Source: Thaumarchaeota archaeon SCGC AAA007-O23 (GTDB lineage: Archaea > Thermoproteota > Nitrososphaeria > Nitrososphaerales > Nitrosopumilaceae). From it: DNA of 28,341 nt. The notes below the pieces were generated by a model. It did no database searches. It saw only the letters and a program-made list of their open reading frames with translations, and was not told the origin of the DNA. The translations under genes were made by a program, and so were the position numbers. Below are positions 1 to 7,703 of the stretch, in pieces. The DNA lies in the NCBI GenBank assembly GCA_000402075.1, contig ARWO01000017.1, positions 1 to 28,341 of the forward strand, read 5' to 3'. Each line of letters opens with the position of its first letter. Positions within the stretch are counted from its first letter, which is position 1.

Positions 1-753
1 TTTCACTATCTCCCGAAAGTTTGCCTTTTGAAATTTGTTTAACGTATTGAATTTTTCTTTTAATGGCTTTGATAGATATTTTTTGTAGTTGTTCCAATAG
101 TCTGAAAATGTTCCTGGGCTATATCGGAATAGCAGTTTTTTTACAACAATTCTGTTATATCCCGCCTTTACAAACACGTCCTTGAAGGTGTCTTTGGTTC
201 CAAAGCGCTCCATGTCTGGATATTTTGGGAGATAATCTGGAATGATCTTCCTTGCTGGCTTTAGTATGCTATCAAAGTAAGGGACGTTATGCTTACCATG
301 AACACTCATTGCAATGATGCCATTCTTTTTCAGAAATTTTTTCATGTTTTTCAGTACCTTTTGTGCATTGGGAAAGAAAAAAAGAGCATACTGACACGTG
401 ATTATGTCAAACTTTGTGTCAAACTGGATTGTTTCAGCATCGCCAAGAATGAAATGCATGTTTTGTTTCTTTCCTACCCACTTTCTTGCAATGTCTAGTG
501 CAGACTTTGAGCTGTCAACACCGTAAACCTGACCTCTTCCAACTCTGGTTAAAATTTTCTTTGTGACAAGACCCGTACCACATGCCAGATCCAGTACTGT
601 GTATCCAGACTTTATTCTTGCAGATTTTATCAGACTGTTTGTTACGCTAAAAGGACCAATCTCATTTTTTGCCCATCGATTGTGGTAAAATGGTGCAACC
701 TCATTCCAAATGTTAATTATTCTTTGCTTGTACTTTGTTGCTTTTGATTTCAT
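1..753 (-). CDS. Class I SAM-dependent methyltransferase, C-terminus cut by window edge
   Basis: This frame stays open from an ATG at 753 down to base 1, so 251 residues are visible and the C-terminus is missing. It has the Rossmann methyltransferase pattern: SAM-binding motif I VLDLACGTG near residues 53-61, an acidic residue ending strand 2 (YGVD, about residue 80), and motif GDAE near 104-107. The layout resembles UbiE/Methyltransf_11 small-molecule methyltransferases; the substrate cannot be told. An in-frame ATG at 774 would add seven residues (MQWYLRK), with a stop codon five codons before it. I prefer 753 without strong evidence. It lies 60 bases downstream of tRNA-Val on the same strand and may be read through from it. 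Confidence 0.85.
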   Translation of the reverse strand, partial: MKSKATKYKQRIINIWNEVAPFYHNRWAKNEIGPFSVTNSLIKSARIKSGYTVLDLACGTGLVTKKILTRVGRGQVYGVDSSKSALDIARKWVGKKQNMHFILGDAETIQFDTKFDIITCQYALFFFPNAQKVLKNMKKFLKKNGIIAMSVHGKHNVPYFDSILKPARKIIPDYLPKYPDMERFGTKDTFKDVFVKAGYNRIVVKKLLFRYSPGTFSDYWNNYKKYLSKPLKEKFNTLNKFQKANFREIVK

Positions 754-813
754 TTTTCTTAAGTACCATTGCATTTCATGTGTATTCTAACCATTGAAAG
801 TATGCACTAAAAA

Positions 814-888
814 TGGATCCGAAGGGATTTGAACCCTTGACCTCCGCAGTGTGAGTGCGGCATCCAAACCAAGCTAGACGACGGATCC
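814..888 (-). tRNA. tRNA-Val (anticodon CAC)
   Basis: The minus strand folds into a full 75-nt cloverleaf. The 7-bp acceptor stem GGATCCG/CGGATCC is perfect. The anticodon stem CCGCA/TGCGG encloses loop CTCACAC, giving anticodon CAC (reads GUG, Val). The T-arm AAGGG/CCCTT carries the standard loop TTCAAAT, and the discriminator is A. No intron and no encoded CCA, as usual in archaea. A TATA-like CTAAATAA lies about 25 bases upstream (near 912-920). Confidence 0.95.
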
Positions 889-934
889 AAACTTTGTTCG
901 CAAATACATTATTTAGGCGTTAGAAAATGTTGTG

Positions 935-944
935 AAAATATATA
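935..944 (+). promoter_or_regulatory. TATA box of the UBP zinc finger / M3 peptidase operon
   Basis: AAAATATATA is centred about 30 bases before the ATG at 970. That is the spacing expected for an archaeal TATA box and a leaderless or nearly leaderless transcript. Confidence 0.6.
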
Positions 945-969
945 GAAACTATTCAAGTTTACAAATTGT

Positions 970-1227
970 ATGGGAAACAAATGTGAGCACTTTACACAAG
1001 CAAACGACCAAATCTCCCCGAATACAAAAGAATGCGAAGAATGTGAAAAGGAAAAAACCCCTTGGGTTGCATTGCGAATGTGTCTAACATGTGGTCACGT
1101 TGGTTGCTGTGATTCCTCAGTAGGATTACATGCAACAAAACATTTCAAAGAGACAGGACATCCTGTTATGGTTGCAGTCCCATCAAAGTCATGGAAATGG
1201 TGTTATGTTCATGAGGAGTATTATTGA
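970..1227 (+). CDS. UBP-type zinc finger protein
   Basis: This 85-residue protein is essentially one ZnF-UBP domain. Visible putative ligands are C5, H7, C22, C25, C38, C41, C46, H58 and H64. The block CLTCGHVGCCDSS followed by HFKETGHPV and WKWCYVHE is typical of the short stand-alone UBP fingers of prokaryotes. In eukaryotic deubiquitinases this fold binds the free C-terminal Gly-Gly of ubiquitin; whether the archaeal protein binds a ubiquitin-like SAMP is unknown. Trp32 aligns with the ubiquitin-contacting Trp of USP5, but the arginine of the USP5 pocket is not obvious here. The stop codon lies 6 bases before the M3 peptidase ATG, so the two are probably co-transcribed from the TATA box near 940. 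Confidence 0.9.
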   Translation: MGNKCEHFTQANDQISPNTKECEECEKEKTPWVALRMCLTCGHVGCCDSSVGLHATKHFKETGHPVMVAVPSKSWKWCYVHEEYY

Positions 1228-1233
1228 TCTGTT

Positions 1234-3006
1234 ATGGTAAGACATGAACTTGGAAAATGGAATCTTGATGAACTTGCTAAAAACCCGAATAGGGTAATTA
1301 TTGATAAAAAGATTGCAAGAATAGAATCTGATTCAAAAAGATTTGAGAAGATCAAAAAATCACTAAATCCAAAAATTTCATCTGGAAAATTTCTCAAATT
1401 ATTACATGATGTAGAAAATATTGCAGAAAAATCAAGTGTTATAGGTGGTTATGCATCATTGCGCTACTCGGAAAATACACAGTCAGATGAGGCAACTGCG
1501 TTACTCACACGCATTAGTAAATTTGGCTCTGACATTGAAAACCGATTGCTGTTCTTTGACCTATGGTGGAAAAGACAAGTTGATGAGAAGAACGCTAAAC
1601 GGTTGATAAAATCTGCTGGTCAGTTTTCTGAATACCTAAGATTCAAAAGATTGCTAGCAAAATATTCGCTAAGCGAACCGGAAGAAAAGATAATCAACAC
1701 ACTTGATGTAACTGGTGTTTCTGCACTTGTAAAGCTGTATGATAAGATCACTAATGCTTATGTTTACACTATTACTGTAGATGGCAAAAAAAGAACAATG
1801 AACAGGGAACAGCTTACAACGCTTGTTCGAAGTAAAAAGGCAAAGACCAGAGAAGCGGCATACAAATCACTATTCTCAAAATATAGTGAAAACAAGGGAG
1901 TTACTGGAGAAATTTATCAAAATATTGTACTAAATTGGAGGGATGAGGGAATTGAAATGCGTGGATTTTCTTCCCCAATAATGATAAGAAATATTTCCAA
2001 TAACATTGACAATGAGACAACAAAGACGCTGCTTGATGTTTGCAAGAAAAATTCCAAAATTTTTCAAAAGTACTTTTTACAAAAAGCAAAACTGCTTGGC
2101 ATGAGAAAACTGAGACGGTACGATCTTTATGCTCCAAGTAAATCAAAAATGAAAGAAAAAAATTACTCCTATGATAAATCTGTAAAACTAGTCTTAGAGT
2201 CACTAACAAAATTCAGTCCTGTTTTATCAGGTTACGCTAACAACGTGTTTAAGAAAAAACATGTTGATTCGATTATCCGTCCTGGCAAAACTATTGGGGC
2301 TTTTTGCAGTACACCCTCTCCAAAAATAACTCCTTATGTCTTAGTAAATTTTACAGGAAAGTCGCGTGATGTGTTTACGCTTGCACATGAGATTGGCCAT
2401 GCCATTCATAGTATATCGGCATCAGGCAAATCAATATTGGTGTCAGATGCCTCATTACCATTAGCTGAGACTGCTTCTACATTTTCTGAGATGTTATTGT
2501 ATGATAAATTATCCGAAACAGTGACTAAAAATGAAAAAAAGATCATGTTGTCGGAGAAAATAGATGACTTTTACGCCACTATAGGAAGGCAGTCTTTTTT
2601 TACGTTGTTTGAAATTGAAGCCCATAAGCAGATTGCTAATAGTACTACCGTAGATGAAATATCAAGAACCTATCTCCGAAATCTCAATGAACAGTTTGGA
2701 AATTCGGTAAAAGTTTCTGATGATTTTGGAATTGAATGGAGTTGTATCCCGCACTTTCATCATGCACCGTTTTATTGTTATGCATATGCATTTGGAAATC
2801 TATTAGCACTTTCACTATTTCAGAGATATAAAAAAGAGGGAAAAAGCTTCGTTCCAACATACATTGAAATTTTGTCAGCTGGAGGCACAAAAAAGACGGA
2901 AAAATTACTTCGTGAATCAGGCATAGATATCACCAAACCAAAATTTTGGCAGGATGGCTTTGATTACATTCAGGATCAGGTTAAGGAGTTATCTAAACTA
3001 AATTAA
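1234..3006 (+). CDS. pepF: M3 family zinc oligopeptidase (oligoendopeptidase F type)
   Basis: This 590-residue protein has the M3 zinc-peptidase signature HEIGH at residues 385-389, followed by AIHSISASG and a downstream acidic ETASTFSE helix that supplies the third zinc ligand. Length and the mostly helical N-terminal half match PepF-like enzymes, which degrade short peptides in the cytosol. No signal peptide is visible. The ATG at 1234 follows the zinc-finger stop closely. The pairing suggests a joint role in peptide or protein turnover, but that is inference. The symbol is by family and not by proven orthology. Confidence 0.9.
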   Translation: MVRHELGKWNLDELAKNPNRVIIDKKIARIESDSKRFEKIKKSLNPKISSGKFLKLLHDVENIAEKSSVIGGYASLRYSENTQSDEATALLTRISKFGSDIENRLLFFDLWWKRQVDEKNAKRLIKSAGQFSEYLRFKRLLAKYSLSEPEEKIINTLDVTGVSALVKLYDKITNAYVYTITVDGKKRTMNREQLTTLVRSKKAKTREAAYKSLFSKYSENKGVTGEIYQNIVLNWRDEGIEMRGFSSPIMIRNISNNIDNETTKTLLDVCKKNSKIFQKYFLQKAKLLGMRKLRRYDLYAPSKSKMKEKNYSYDKSVKLVLESLTKFSPVLSGYANNVFKKKHVDSIIRPGKTIGAFCSTPSPKITPYVLVNFTGKSRDVFTLAHEIGHAIHSISASGKSILVSDASLPLAETASTFSEMLLYDKLSETVTKNEKKIMLSEKIDDFYATIGRQSFFTLFEIEAHKQIANSTTVDEISRTYLRNLNEQFGNSVKVSDDFGIEWSCIPHFHHAPFYCYAYAFGNLLALSLFQRYKKEGKSFVPTYIEILSAGGTKKTEKLLRESGIDITKPKFWQDGFDYIQDQVKELSKLN

Positions 3007-3076
3007 TAATCAAAACTAGAATTATGGATATGAAAACTAAGTAAGATTAATAGATTGATATTAAAATGAGCAAAAT

Positions 3077-4627
3077 ATGTTTAAGTTTTTAATATTCCTG
3101 GTACTTTTAGCTGGCTCTTCTCTTTTTGTAACGGAAGTATTTGCATTGGAGATAGAATTACAGAAGGAAAGTGATAGGATTATTGAAGCGAAGGGTTGGT
3201 TAGAGCCTGAACAACACTCTTTGAAAGAATTCTTACAAATAATAATTGATCAAAGAGAATCCAAAAATAGAATATCTGTTGGCATGATAAGTAGCAGTCA
3301 AAATCATATTAAATTACCTGATAATATAGAGGCTATTAGTTCTAATCCAAAGATATCTTCTATGAAAATTACCAATGAATTTGCCTGTGCTCCTACTCAA
3401 ATTGATAAAGCCTGTGTCGTTATAGAAGTTGAGAGAGATGGATTAGGAGATAATCTTGCTGAAATAAAGAAGAATGCACGTGAAATAGCCGACAAAATTG
3501 TTGCTGATGGTGTTATTATTTTTGCTCCTGAATTTTATTCGATAACTGTTCAACCAAAAGGTGGTCTTAGTGTGGATGAGGCAAAAAGATTAGGTGAAAA
3601 AGGAGTAGTTATTCAAATAATATATACAGTACATAGCCAACCAACGAGCCAATTGTTTACTGCATTGTCCACTATGCTTCTTAGTGATGACCTTAGAACT
3701 TCAGGAGGATTTTATAATATCGCAGAAAAACTTTCAGGGAATTATTTTTCTGAATTTACTGTGATAGTGACGCCACTTGAGAACTACATGTTGCGTGAAT
3801 TACATATTTCATTGCTTTGTTCAAATGAAATACGGGAATTGGTAAACTGTGAGCGGTTGTATAATGAACTAATTCCAGGTGTCCAAGAAGGAACAATAGA
3901 TGAACAAATTGCACGTGGCCATGTAAGTCCGCTAGATTTCATCCAAGTTGAAAATATCAGCCGCTCTAAAATATTTTCAGATGAATTTTTACCTCTAAAT
4001 TCAGTCATACAGGTATTGATATATTCTGAAGATGATTTACAGGTTAAGAGTGTTAATTCTAATGTAATAGAAAATTTGCAAACCCTTGGTGACATACAGG
4101 AGAATGGTTGGTTCTTTATATCAAAATCAGGTCAAAACATTGATGCTAGATATATTTTTGGGCAAGAATCTTCAGTTAGCAAAAATGATTTAGCTTTTTC
4201 GATTGGGTCTTACTCTGAGAATGATATTGAGATAAAAGAGGTTGAAGGTGGTAATGGTGGTGGATGTCTTATCGCAACCGCAGCATTTGGTTCTGAATTA
4301 TCTCCACAAGTCCAATTCCTAAGGGAGATTCGTGACAATACTGTACTACAAACTGAATCTGGTTCTGCATTCATGGCAGGATTCAACCAATTCTACTATT
4401 CGTTTAGTCCAACAGTAGCTGACTATGAAAGGGAAAATACTACATTCAAAGAAGCTGTCAAATTGACATTAACTCCCCTATTAGCATCGCTGACATTGTT
4501 GCAGTATGCTGATATTGATTCCGAATCTGAGATGCTTGGATATGGAATTGGTGTCATATTGCTAAACATTGGAATGTACTTTGTCGCTCCAGCCGTTCTG
4601 ATAATGACAGTTAGAAAAAGAATTTAG
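3077..4627 (+). CDS. Exported CFI-box C-terminal domain protein
   Basis: The 516-residue protein begins with a signal peptide (MFKFLIFLVLLAGSSLF, then a probable cleavage near VFA). The long middle region (about 30-390) matches no family I recognise. Near residues 390-403 a Gly-rich linker leads into GGGCLIATAAFGSEL, with Cys397. This is the CFI-box-CTERM signature, continuing with LREIRDNT and a final hydrophobic helix (about 490-510) ending in RKRI. The C-terminal 120 residues look like a common cell-surface anchoring or sorting domain. The role of the CFI box is unknown. A TATA-like GATTAATAG lies about 28 bases before the ATG. The stop codon abuts that of the convergent decarboxylase with no gap. 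Confidence 0.85.
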   Translation: MFKFLIFLVLLAGSSLFVTEVFALEIELQKESDRIIEAKGWLEPEQHSLKEFLQIIIDQRESKNRISVGMISSSQNHIKLPDNIEAISSNPKISSMKITNEFACAPTQIDKACVVIEVERDGLGDNLAEIKKNAREIADKIVADGVIIFAPEFYSITVQPKGGLSVDEAKRLGEKGVVIQIIYTVHSQPTSQLFTALSTMLLSDDLRTSGGFYNIAEKLSGNYFSEFTVIVTPLENYMLRELHISLLCSNEIRELVNCERLYNELIPGVQEGTIDEQIARGHVSPLDFIQVENISRSKIFSDEFLPLNSVIQVLIYSEDDLQVKSVNSNVIENLQTLGDIQENGWFFISKSGQNIDARYIFGQESSVSKNDLAFSIGSYSENDIEIKEVEGGNGGGCLIATAAFGSELSPQVQFLREIRDNTVLQTESGSAFMAGFNQFYYSFSPTVADYERENTTFKEAVKLTLTPLLASLTLLQYADIDSESEMLGYGIGVILLNIGMYFVAPAVLIMTVRKRI

Positions 4628-5179
4628 TTAAAGGATTAAAACTGCAGCGGCAAAAACAGTGGTCCATTTACCATCTTTATTTCCTTTCGCAGATTGTGTA
4701 ATATTTTTTGTTTTGTATATTTGCCCAGATATAGTCCATTGCTGACGCTTTTCATCCCAGCTTTTATCAATATCAAATGGAATTCCTAGAGAAGATGCCA
4801 ACATTTGTGCGGCTATGTCTTCTGCATAATCACCAGATTCCATTTCATTTTTTCCAAATGTGTCATATTCAGAAAGGTATCCATATTTTGATCTGTCTGT
4901 TGGTTGTGCGATGCCCACAGATGCAGAAACTAGTCTGTTGGGTTCATTAGTTTGATTTCTAGAATAAATTGTAAATAGGATCTGTCCTGGTTTTATCAGT
5001 TTTAGGCCATCCTTACGAGGAATTAGTTTTGCATTTGGTGGAAAAATACTGGAGATTAACACGATGTTGGTTCCAGCGATACCAGCTTGTCGCAGGGCAA
5101 ATTCAAAACTTGTTAATTTATCATCTGCAACGCCAACACCCTTTGTAAGAAATAATTTCTTAGCGACTAAATCTAGCAA
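4628..5179 (-). CDS. pdaD: Pyruvoyl-dependent arginine decarboxylase
   Basis: This 183-residue protein fits the pyruvoyl-dependent arginine decarboxylase family, which makes agmatine for polyamine synthesis. The precursor self-cleaves between two serines; the motif ISSIFPPNAK places the cleavage at Ser43-Ser44, giving a short beta chain and an alpha chain capped by pyruvate. The downstream GIAQPTD, EYDTFG and C-terminal FAAAVLIL segments fit the family. The only in-frame start is a TTG at 5179, with a stop codon six codons upstream. A T7 run (5186-5192, A7 on the coding strand) separates it from an ATG at 5199 in another frame; see findings. Confidence 0.88.
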   Translation of the reverse strand: MLDLVAKKLFLTKGVGVADDKLTSFEFALRQAGIAGTNIVLISSIFPPNAKLIPRKDGLKLIKPGQILFTIYSRNQTNEPNRLVSASVGIAQPTDRSKYGYLSEYDTFGKNEMESGDYAEDIAAQMLASSLGIPFDIDKSWDEKRQQWTISGQIYKTKNITQSAKGNKDGKWTTVFAAAVLIL

Positions 5180-5264
5180 TTCAAATTTTTTTCAATCATT
5201 TCCTATAATTAAGAATTTCATTTTGTTAATTAAATTAGAAAATACCTAAAATAACAAGATTTTA

Positions 5265-5483
5265 CTACTTTTTTCTGCTATCACGCACTTTGGCTTTTTG
5301 CGTCACCAAAACCCATGCTACAAATCCTCCTAGGCATAAATTAATCACACCAAGAAGAGTGATGTAAACTGTTTGTATTCCAGTTGCAATTACTAGTCCA
5401 ACAAAAATTCCCATACCCGCAGTTCCGAAAAACAAAGCAATCAAAACCTTCAGTTTCTTAGGCTGGATATATTTAAGCTTCAT
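5265..5483 (-). CDS. Small two-helix membrane protein
   Basis: The 72-residue protein has a basic N-terminus, two hydrophobic segments (about residues 13-35 and 39-60) and a basic tail ending VRDSRKK. It is probably a hairpin membrane protein with both ends in the cytoplasm. ATG start at 5483; a TATA-like CTTTAATAATC lies about 27 bases upstream. I do not recognise the family. Confidence 0.65.
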   Translation of the reverse strand: MKLKYIQPKKLKVLIALFFGTAGMGIFVGLVIATGIQTVYITLLGVINLCLGGFVAWVLVTQKAKVRDSRKK

Positions 5484-5544
5484 CGAAATTTTTCATATTT
5501 ATGATTATTAAAGTGATTTGATATGATCTATAGTTTTGAGAACA

Positions 5545-5551
5545 TTTTAAA
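5545..5551 (+). promoter_or_regulatory. TATA box of tRNA-Thr
   Basis: TTTTAAA is centred about 29 bases before the first base of the tRNA, the expected archaeal promoter position. Confidence 0.5.
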
Positions 5552-5576
5552 TCACCATAATCCTTGCGTACGTCAT

Positions 5577-5651
5577 GCCAATGTAGCTCAGCCTGGCTAG
5601 AGCAGCTGATTTGTAATCAGCAGGTCGTGAGTCCAAATCTCGCCATTGGCT
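5577..5651 (+). tRNA. tRNA-Thr (anticodon UGU)
   Basis: This is a 75-nt cloverleaf. Acceptor stem GCCAATG/CATTGGC is perfect, D-stem is GCTC/GAGC, anticodon stem GCTGA/TCAGC encloses loop TTTGTAA (anticodon TGT, Thr), and the T-stem is GTGAG/CTCGC with one G-U pair. The discriminator is U. No intron and no encoded CCA. The T-loop reads TCCAAAT in place of TTCAAAT, so position 55 is C (see findings). Confidence 0.95.
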
Positions 5652-5694
5652 TTATCTAAATTTACAATCATGTACGTATTGATACTGACAAGCG

Positions 5695-5700
5695 TTTATT
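5695..5700 (+). promoter_or_regulatory. Probable TATA box of the DEAD-box helicase gene
   Basis: TTTATT in the context CGTTTATTAGACG lies 74-79 bases before the ATG at 5774. If used, transcription would begin near 5722-5727 and leave a leader of about 50 nt. That is unusual in this window, where most genes look leaderless. Confidence 0.4.
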
Positions 5701-5734
5701 AGACGTAATCAAAGGTTGGAAGCTATAAGGAAAT

Positions 5735-5766
5735 ATGACGAATTAGACTTCGGTGTTCTTCGTCAT
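5735..5766 (+). promoter_or_regulatory. Candidate leader hairpin of the DEAD-box helicase mRNA
   Basis: Perfect 8-base inverted arms ATGACGAA (5735-5742) and TTCGTCAT (5759-5766) enclose a 16-base loop that itself contains CTTCGG, a classic stable UUCG tetraloop closed by C-G. The hairpin ends 7 bases before the helicase ATG. Its position in a putative leader suggests a role in translation or mRNA stability. Confidence 0.5.
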
Positions 5767-5773
5767 GATTTAG

Positions 5774-7078
5774 ATGAAGAAAATGACAAAATTTGAAGAA
5801 TTAGGATTAGAAAAAAAATTATTGGACACAATAGCTGAAGCTGGATTTACCACTCCGTTTCCAATACAGGAGCGTACAATTCCAGTTTTACTAGAAGGAA
5901 GTGACGTAATTGGTCAAGCTCATACTGGAACTGGTAAGACCGCTGCATATGCACTTCCAATATTACAGAAAATAACTGCAAAACAAGGAATCCAGGGAAT
6001 TATAATGGCACCTACAAGAGAACTCGCATTACAAATAACAACTGAAATTAATAGATATGCAAAATATACTGGAATCAAAACTACCACAATTTATGGCGGT
6101 CAAGGTATGGGAATACAACTTGATGCGCTAAGAAAAAAACCAGAGATCATAGTTGCTACTCCTGGTAGACTAATCGACCATTTGAAAAGAGGTACTATAA
6201 AACTGAACAATGTAAAACATGTGGTGTTAGACGAAGCTGATGTAATGCTTGATATGGGCTTTATTGAAGACATACAATTTATTTTAGATCTTACGCCAGA
6301 AGAAAGAGTCACATCTTTGTGGTCAGCTACAATGCCGCAAGAAATAATGCGATTAGCACAAACTAACATGAATTCTCCAAAGAAAATTCTTGTTGATTCA
6401 GATGATCTTAGTGGAGCAGGAATAGATCAATCATTTTTGATTATAAAAGATAGAGAAAAAACAAAGTTTTTGCTTGATTTTATAGATGGCAATATTGGCC
6501 AATGTATTGTATTTTGTTCAACAAAAATTAGAACGCGCGATGTTGCAAGAATGCTCCGCAAAGCTGGTAAGAAATCAGTAGCAATTGAAGGAGATATGTC
6601 TCAAAATAAACGTGAGGACTCCATGCAGAGATTTAGAAAATCAAAAGTAGATATACTGGTTGCAACTGATGTTGCAGCGAGAGGAATAGATGTGCCAGAA
6701 GTTGCTCTTGTAGTCAATTACGATATTCCAAATCAAGATATGGTGTATTTCCACAGAATAGGTAGAACTGCAAGAGCTGGTGCCAAGGGCAGAGCAATTA
6801 CACTAGTTTCATACTCGTCAGTTGGAGAATGGAATGAAATAAAAAAACAGACACATGTTAAGATGACAGATCTTAACGAAAAACTTGGAATTGAATTTAA
6901 GATTCCTGATCCGCTCAAGCGGAGAGCAGATACGGGACGACGTTTTAATAGATTTTCAAAAAATACTGGAAGACAATCTCATGGTAGACATAGAAATGCT
7001 AGAGACCAATATGAAAAAAGAAAAAAGCCACAGCATATAACAACAAGAAGTTACTTTAGTAAAAAGAAGCGTTGGTAA
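5774..7078 (+). CDS. DEAD-box ATP-dependent RNA helicase
   Basis: The 434-residue protein carries the full DEAD-box set: Q-motif FPIQ (29-32), Walker A AHTGTGKT (49-56), PTREL (80-84), TPGR (129-132), DEAD (153-156), SAT (184-186), ATDVAARGID (297-306) and HRIGRTAR (327-334). After the two RecA domains comes a strongly basic tail (about 382-434) rich in Arg and Lys, likely for RNA binding. It resembles the archaeal/bacterial DeaD-RhlE group involved in unwinding structured RNA, often during cold adaptation or ribosome assembly. A second ATG three codons downstream is an alternative start. Confidence 0.95.
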   Translation: MKKMTKFEELGLEKKLLDTIAEAGFTTPFPIQERTIPVLLEGSDVIGQAHTGTGKTAAYALPILQKITAKQGIQGIIMAPTRELALQITTEINRYAKYTGIKTTTIYGGQGMGIQLDALRKKPEIIVATPGRLIDHLKRGTIKLNNVKHVVLDEADVMLDMGFIEDIQFILDLTPEERVTSLWSATMPQEIMRLAQTNMNSPKKILVDSDDLSGAGIDQSFLIIKDREKTKFLLDFIDGNIGQCIVFCSTKIRTRDVARMLRKAGKKSVAIEGDMSQNKREDSMQRFRKSKVDILVATDVAARGIDVPEVALVVNYDIPNQDMVYFHRIGRTARAGAKGRAITLVSYSSVGEWNEIKKQTHVKMTDLNEKLGIEFKIPDPLKRRADTGRRFNRFSKNTGRQSHGRHRNARDQYEKRKKPQHITTRSYFSKKKRW

Positions 7079-7146
7079 ACTAATTGAAAATATGTATCTT
7101 TGAAGACTTAAAACCCACATTAAACAACTGATAGTGAAACAAAATA

Positions 7147-7380
7147 ATGCATAAAGGATTTGTGTTACTGAATTGTGATTTGGGTGCTGAGGAATTTATT
7201 GTAGAAGAACTTAGAAAAATTTCCCAAGTTTCGCAGGCGTACGTCACATTTGGAGCATATGACGTAATTGCAGAAATAAATACAGATTCACAAGAAGATT
7301 TTGATGAGACCGTTTCATTCAAGATAAGACGGTTAGCACGGGTTGTAAGTACAATGACCCTTAATGTTGTTAATTCTTAA
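7147..7380 (+). CDS. Stand-alone Lrp/AsnC (RAM) ligand-binding domain protein
   Basis: The 77-residue protein corresponds to only the C-terminal RAM domain of Lrp/AsnC regulators: beta strand HKGFVLLNCD, a helix, then VSQAYVTFGAYDVIAEI, the typical ligand-binding core. The N-terminal helix-turn-helix is absent and no such sequence lies upstream. Such single-domain proteins form oligomers that bind small effectors such as amino acids, and may act as subunits of a full-length regulator or as sensors. The ligand is unknown. Confidence 0.85.
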   Translation: MHKGFVLLNCDLGAEEFIVEELRKISQVSQAYVTFGAYDVIAEINTDSQEDFDETVSFKIRRLARVVSTMTLNVVNS

Positions 7381-7413
7381 TGATTATATGAGTAACAATT
7401 AGAATAATTCTAG

Positions 7414-7701
7414 TTGGAAAAAATAGATTATGTTGGTACTGTGTATCTGCTTGATCACAAATATCCAGAACCGCTATTAAATCACAGTATTAAAAAATTA
7501 GGAGATCTTGGAATAAAAAAAGAGGATATAACAATAACTGATTCTCCAGAGAATCCTCAGATTGGAAATATTGTGGTGGAAGTTTTTCCATACCACCTAG
7601 AAATAGCACGTGTAAGAACAATTAGAAATGATTCGTTTATCAGCGGTTCAATCACAACAGTTGAACTCAAGGCGGATGCCGATGGTAAATATATCGATTA
7701 A
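7414..7701 (+). CDS. Conserved-looking hypothetical protein, 95 aa
   Basis: The frame starts with TTG (MEKIDYVGTVYLL), with a TATA-like GATTATATG about 27 bases upstream. The sequence is a compact mixed alpha/beta domain without transmembrane segments or cysteines. I do not recognise it. The next gene begins 2 bases after its stop, so the pair is probably co-transcribed. Confidence 0.65.
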   Translation: MEKIDYVGTVYLLDHKYPEPLLNHSIKKLGDLGIKKEDITITDSPENPQIGNIVVEVFPYHLEIARVRTIRNDSFISGSITTVELKADADGKYID

Positions 7702-7703
7702 TC

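Noticed and set aside
289..498. 69-residue plus-strand frame
   Set aside because: Antisense to the truncated methyltransferase, whose frame is open throughout and has clear SAM-binding motifs.
5484..5576. Second C/D box sRNA
   Set aside because: Several UGAU-like boxes occur, but there is no good box D, no 12-nt spacing and no closing stem.
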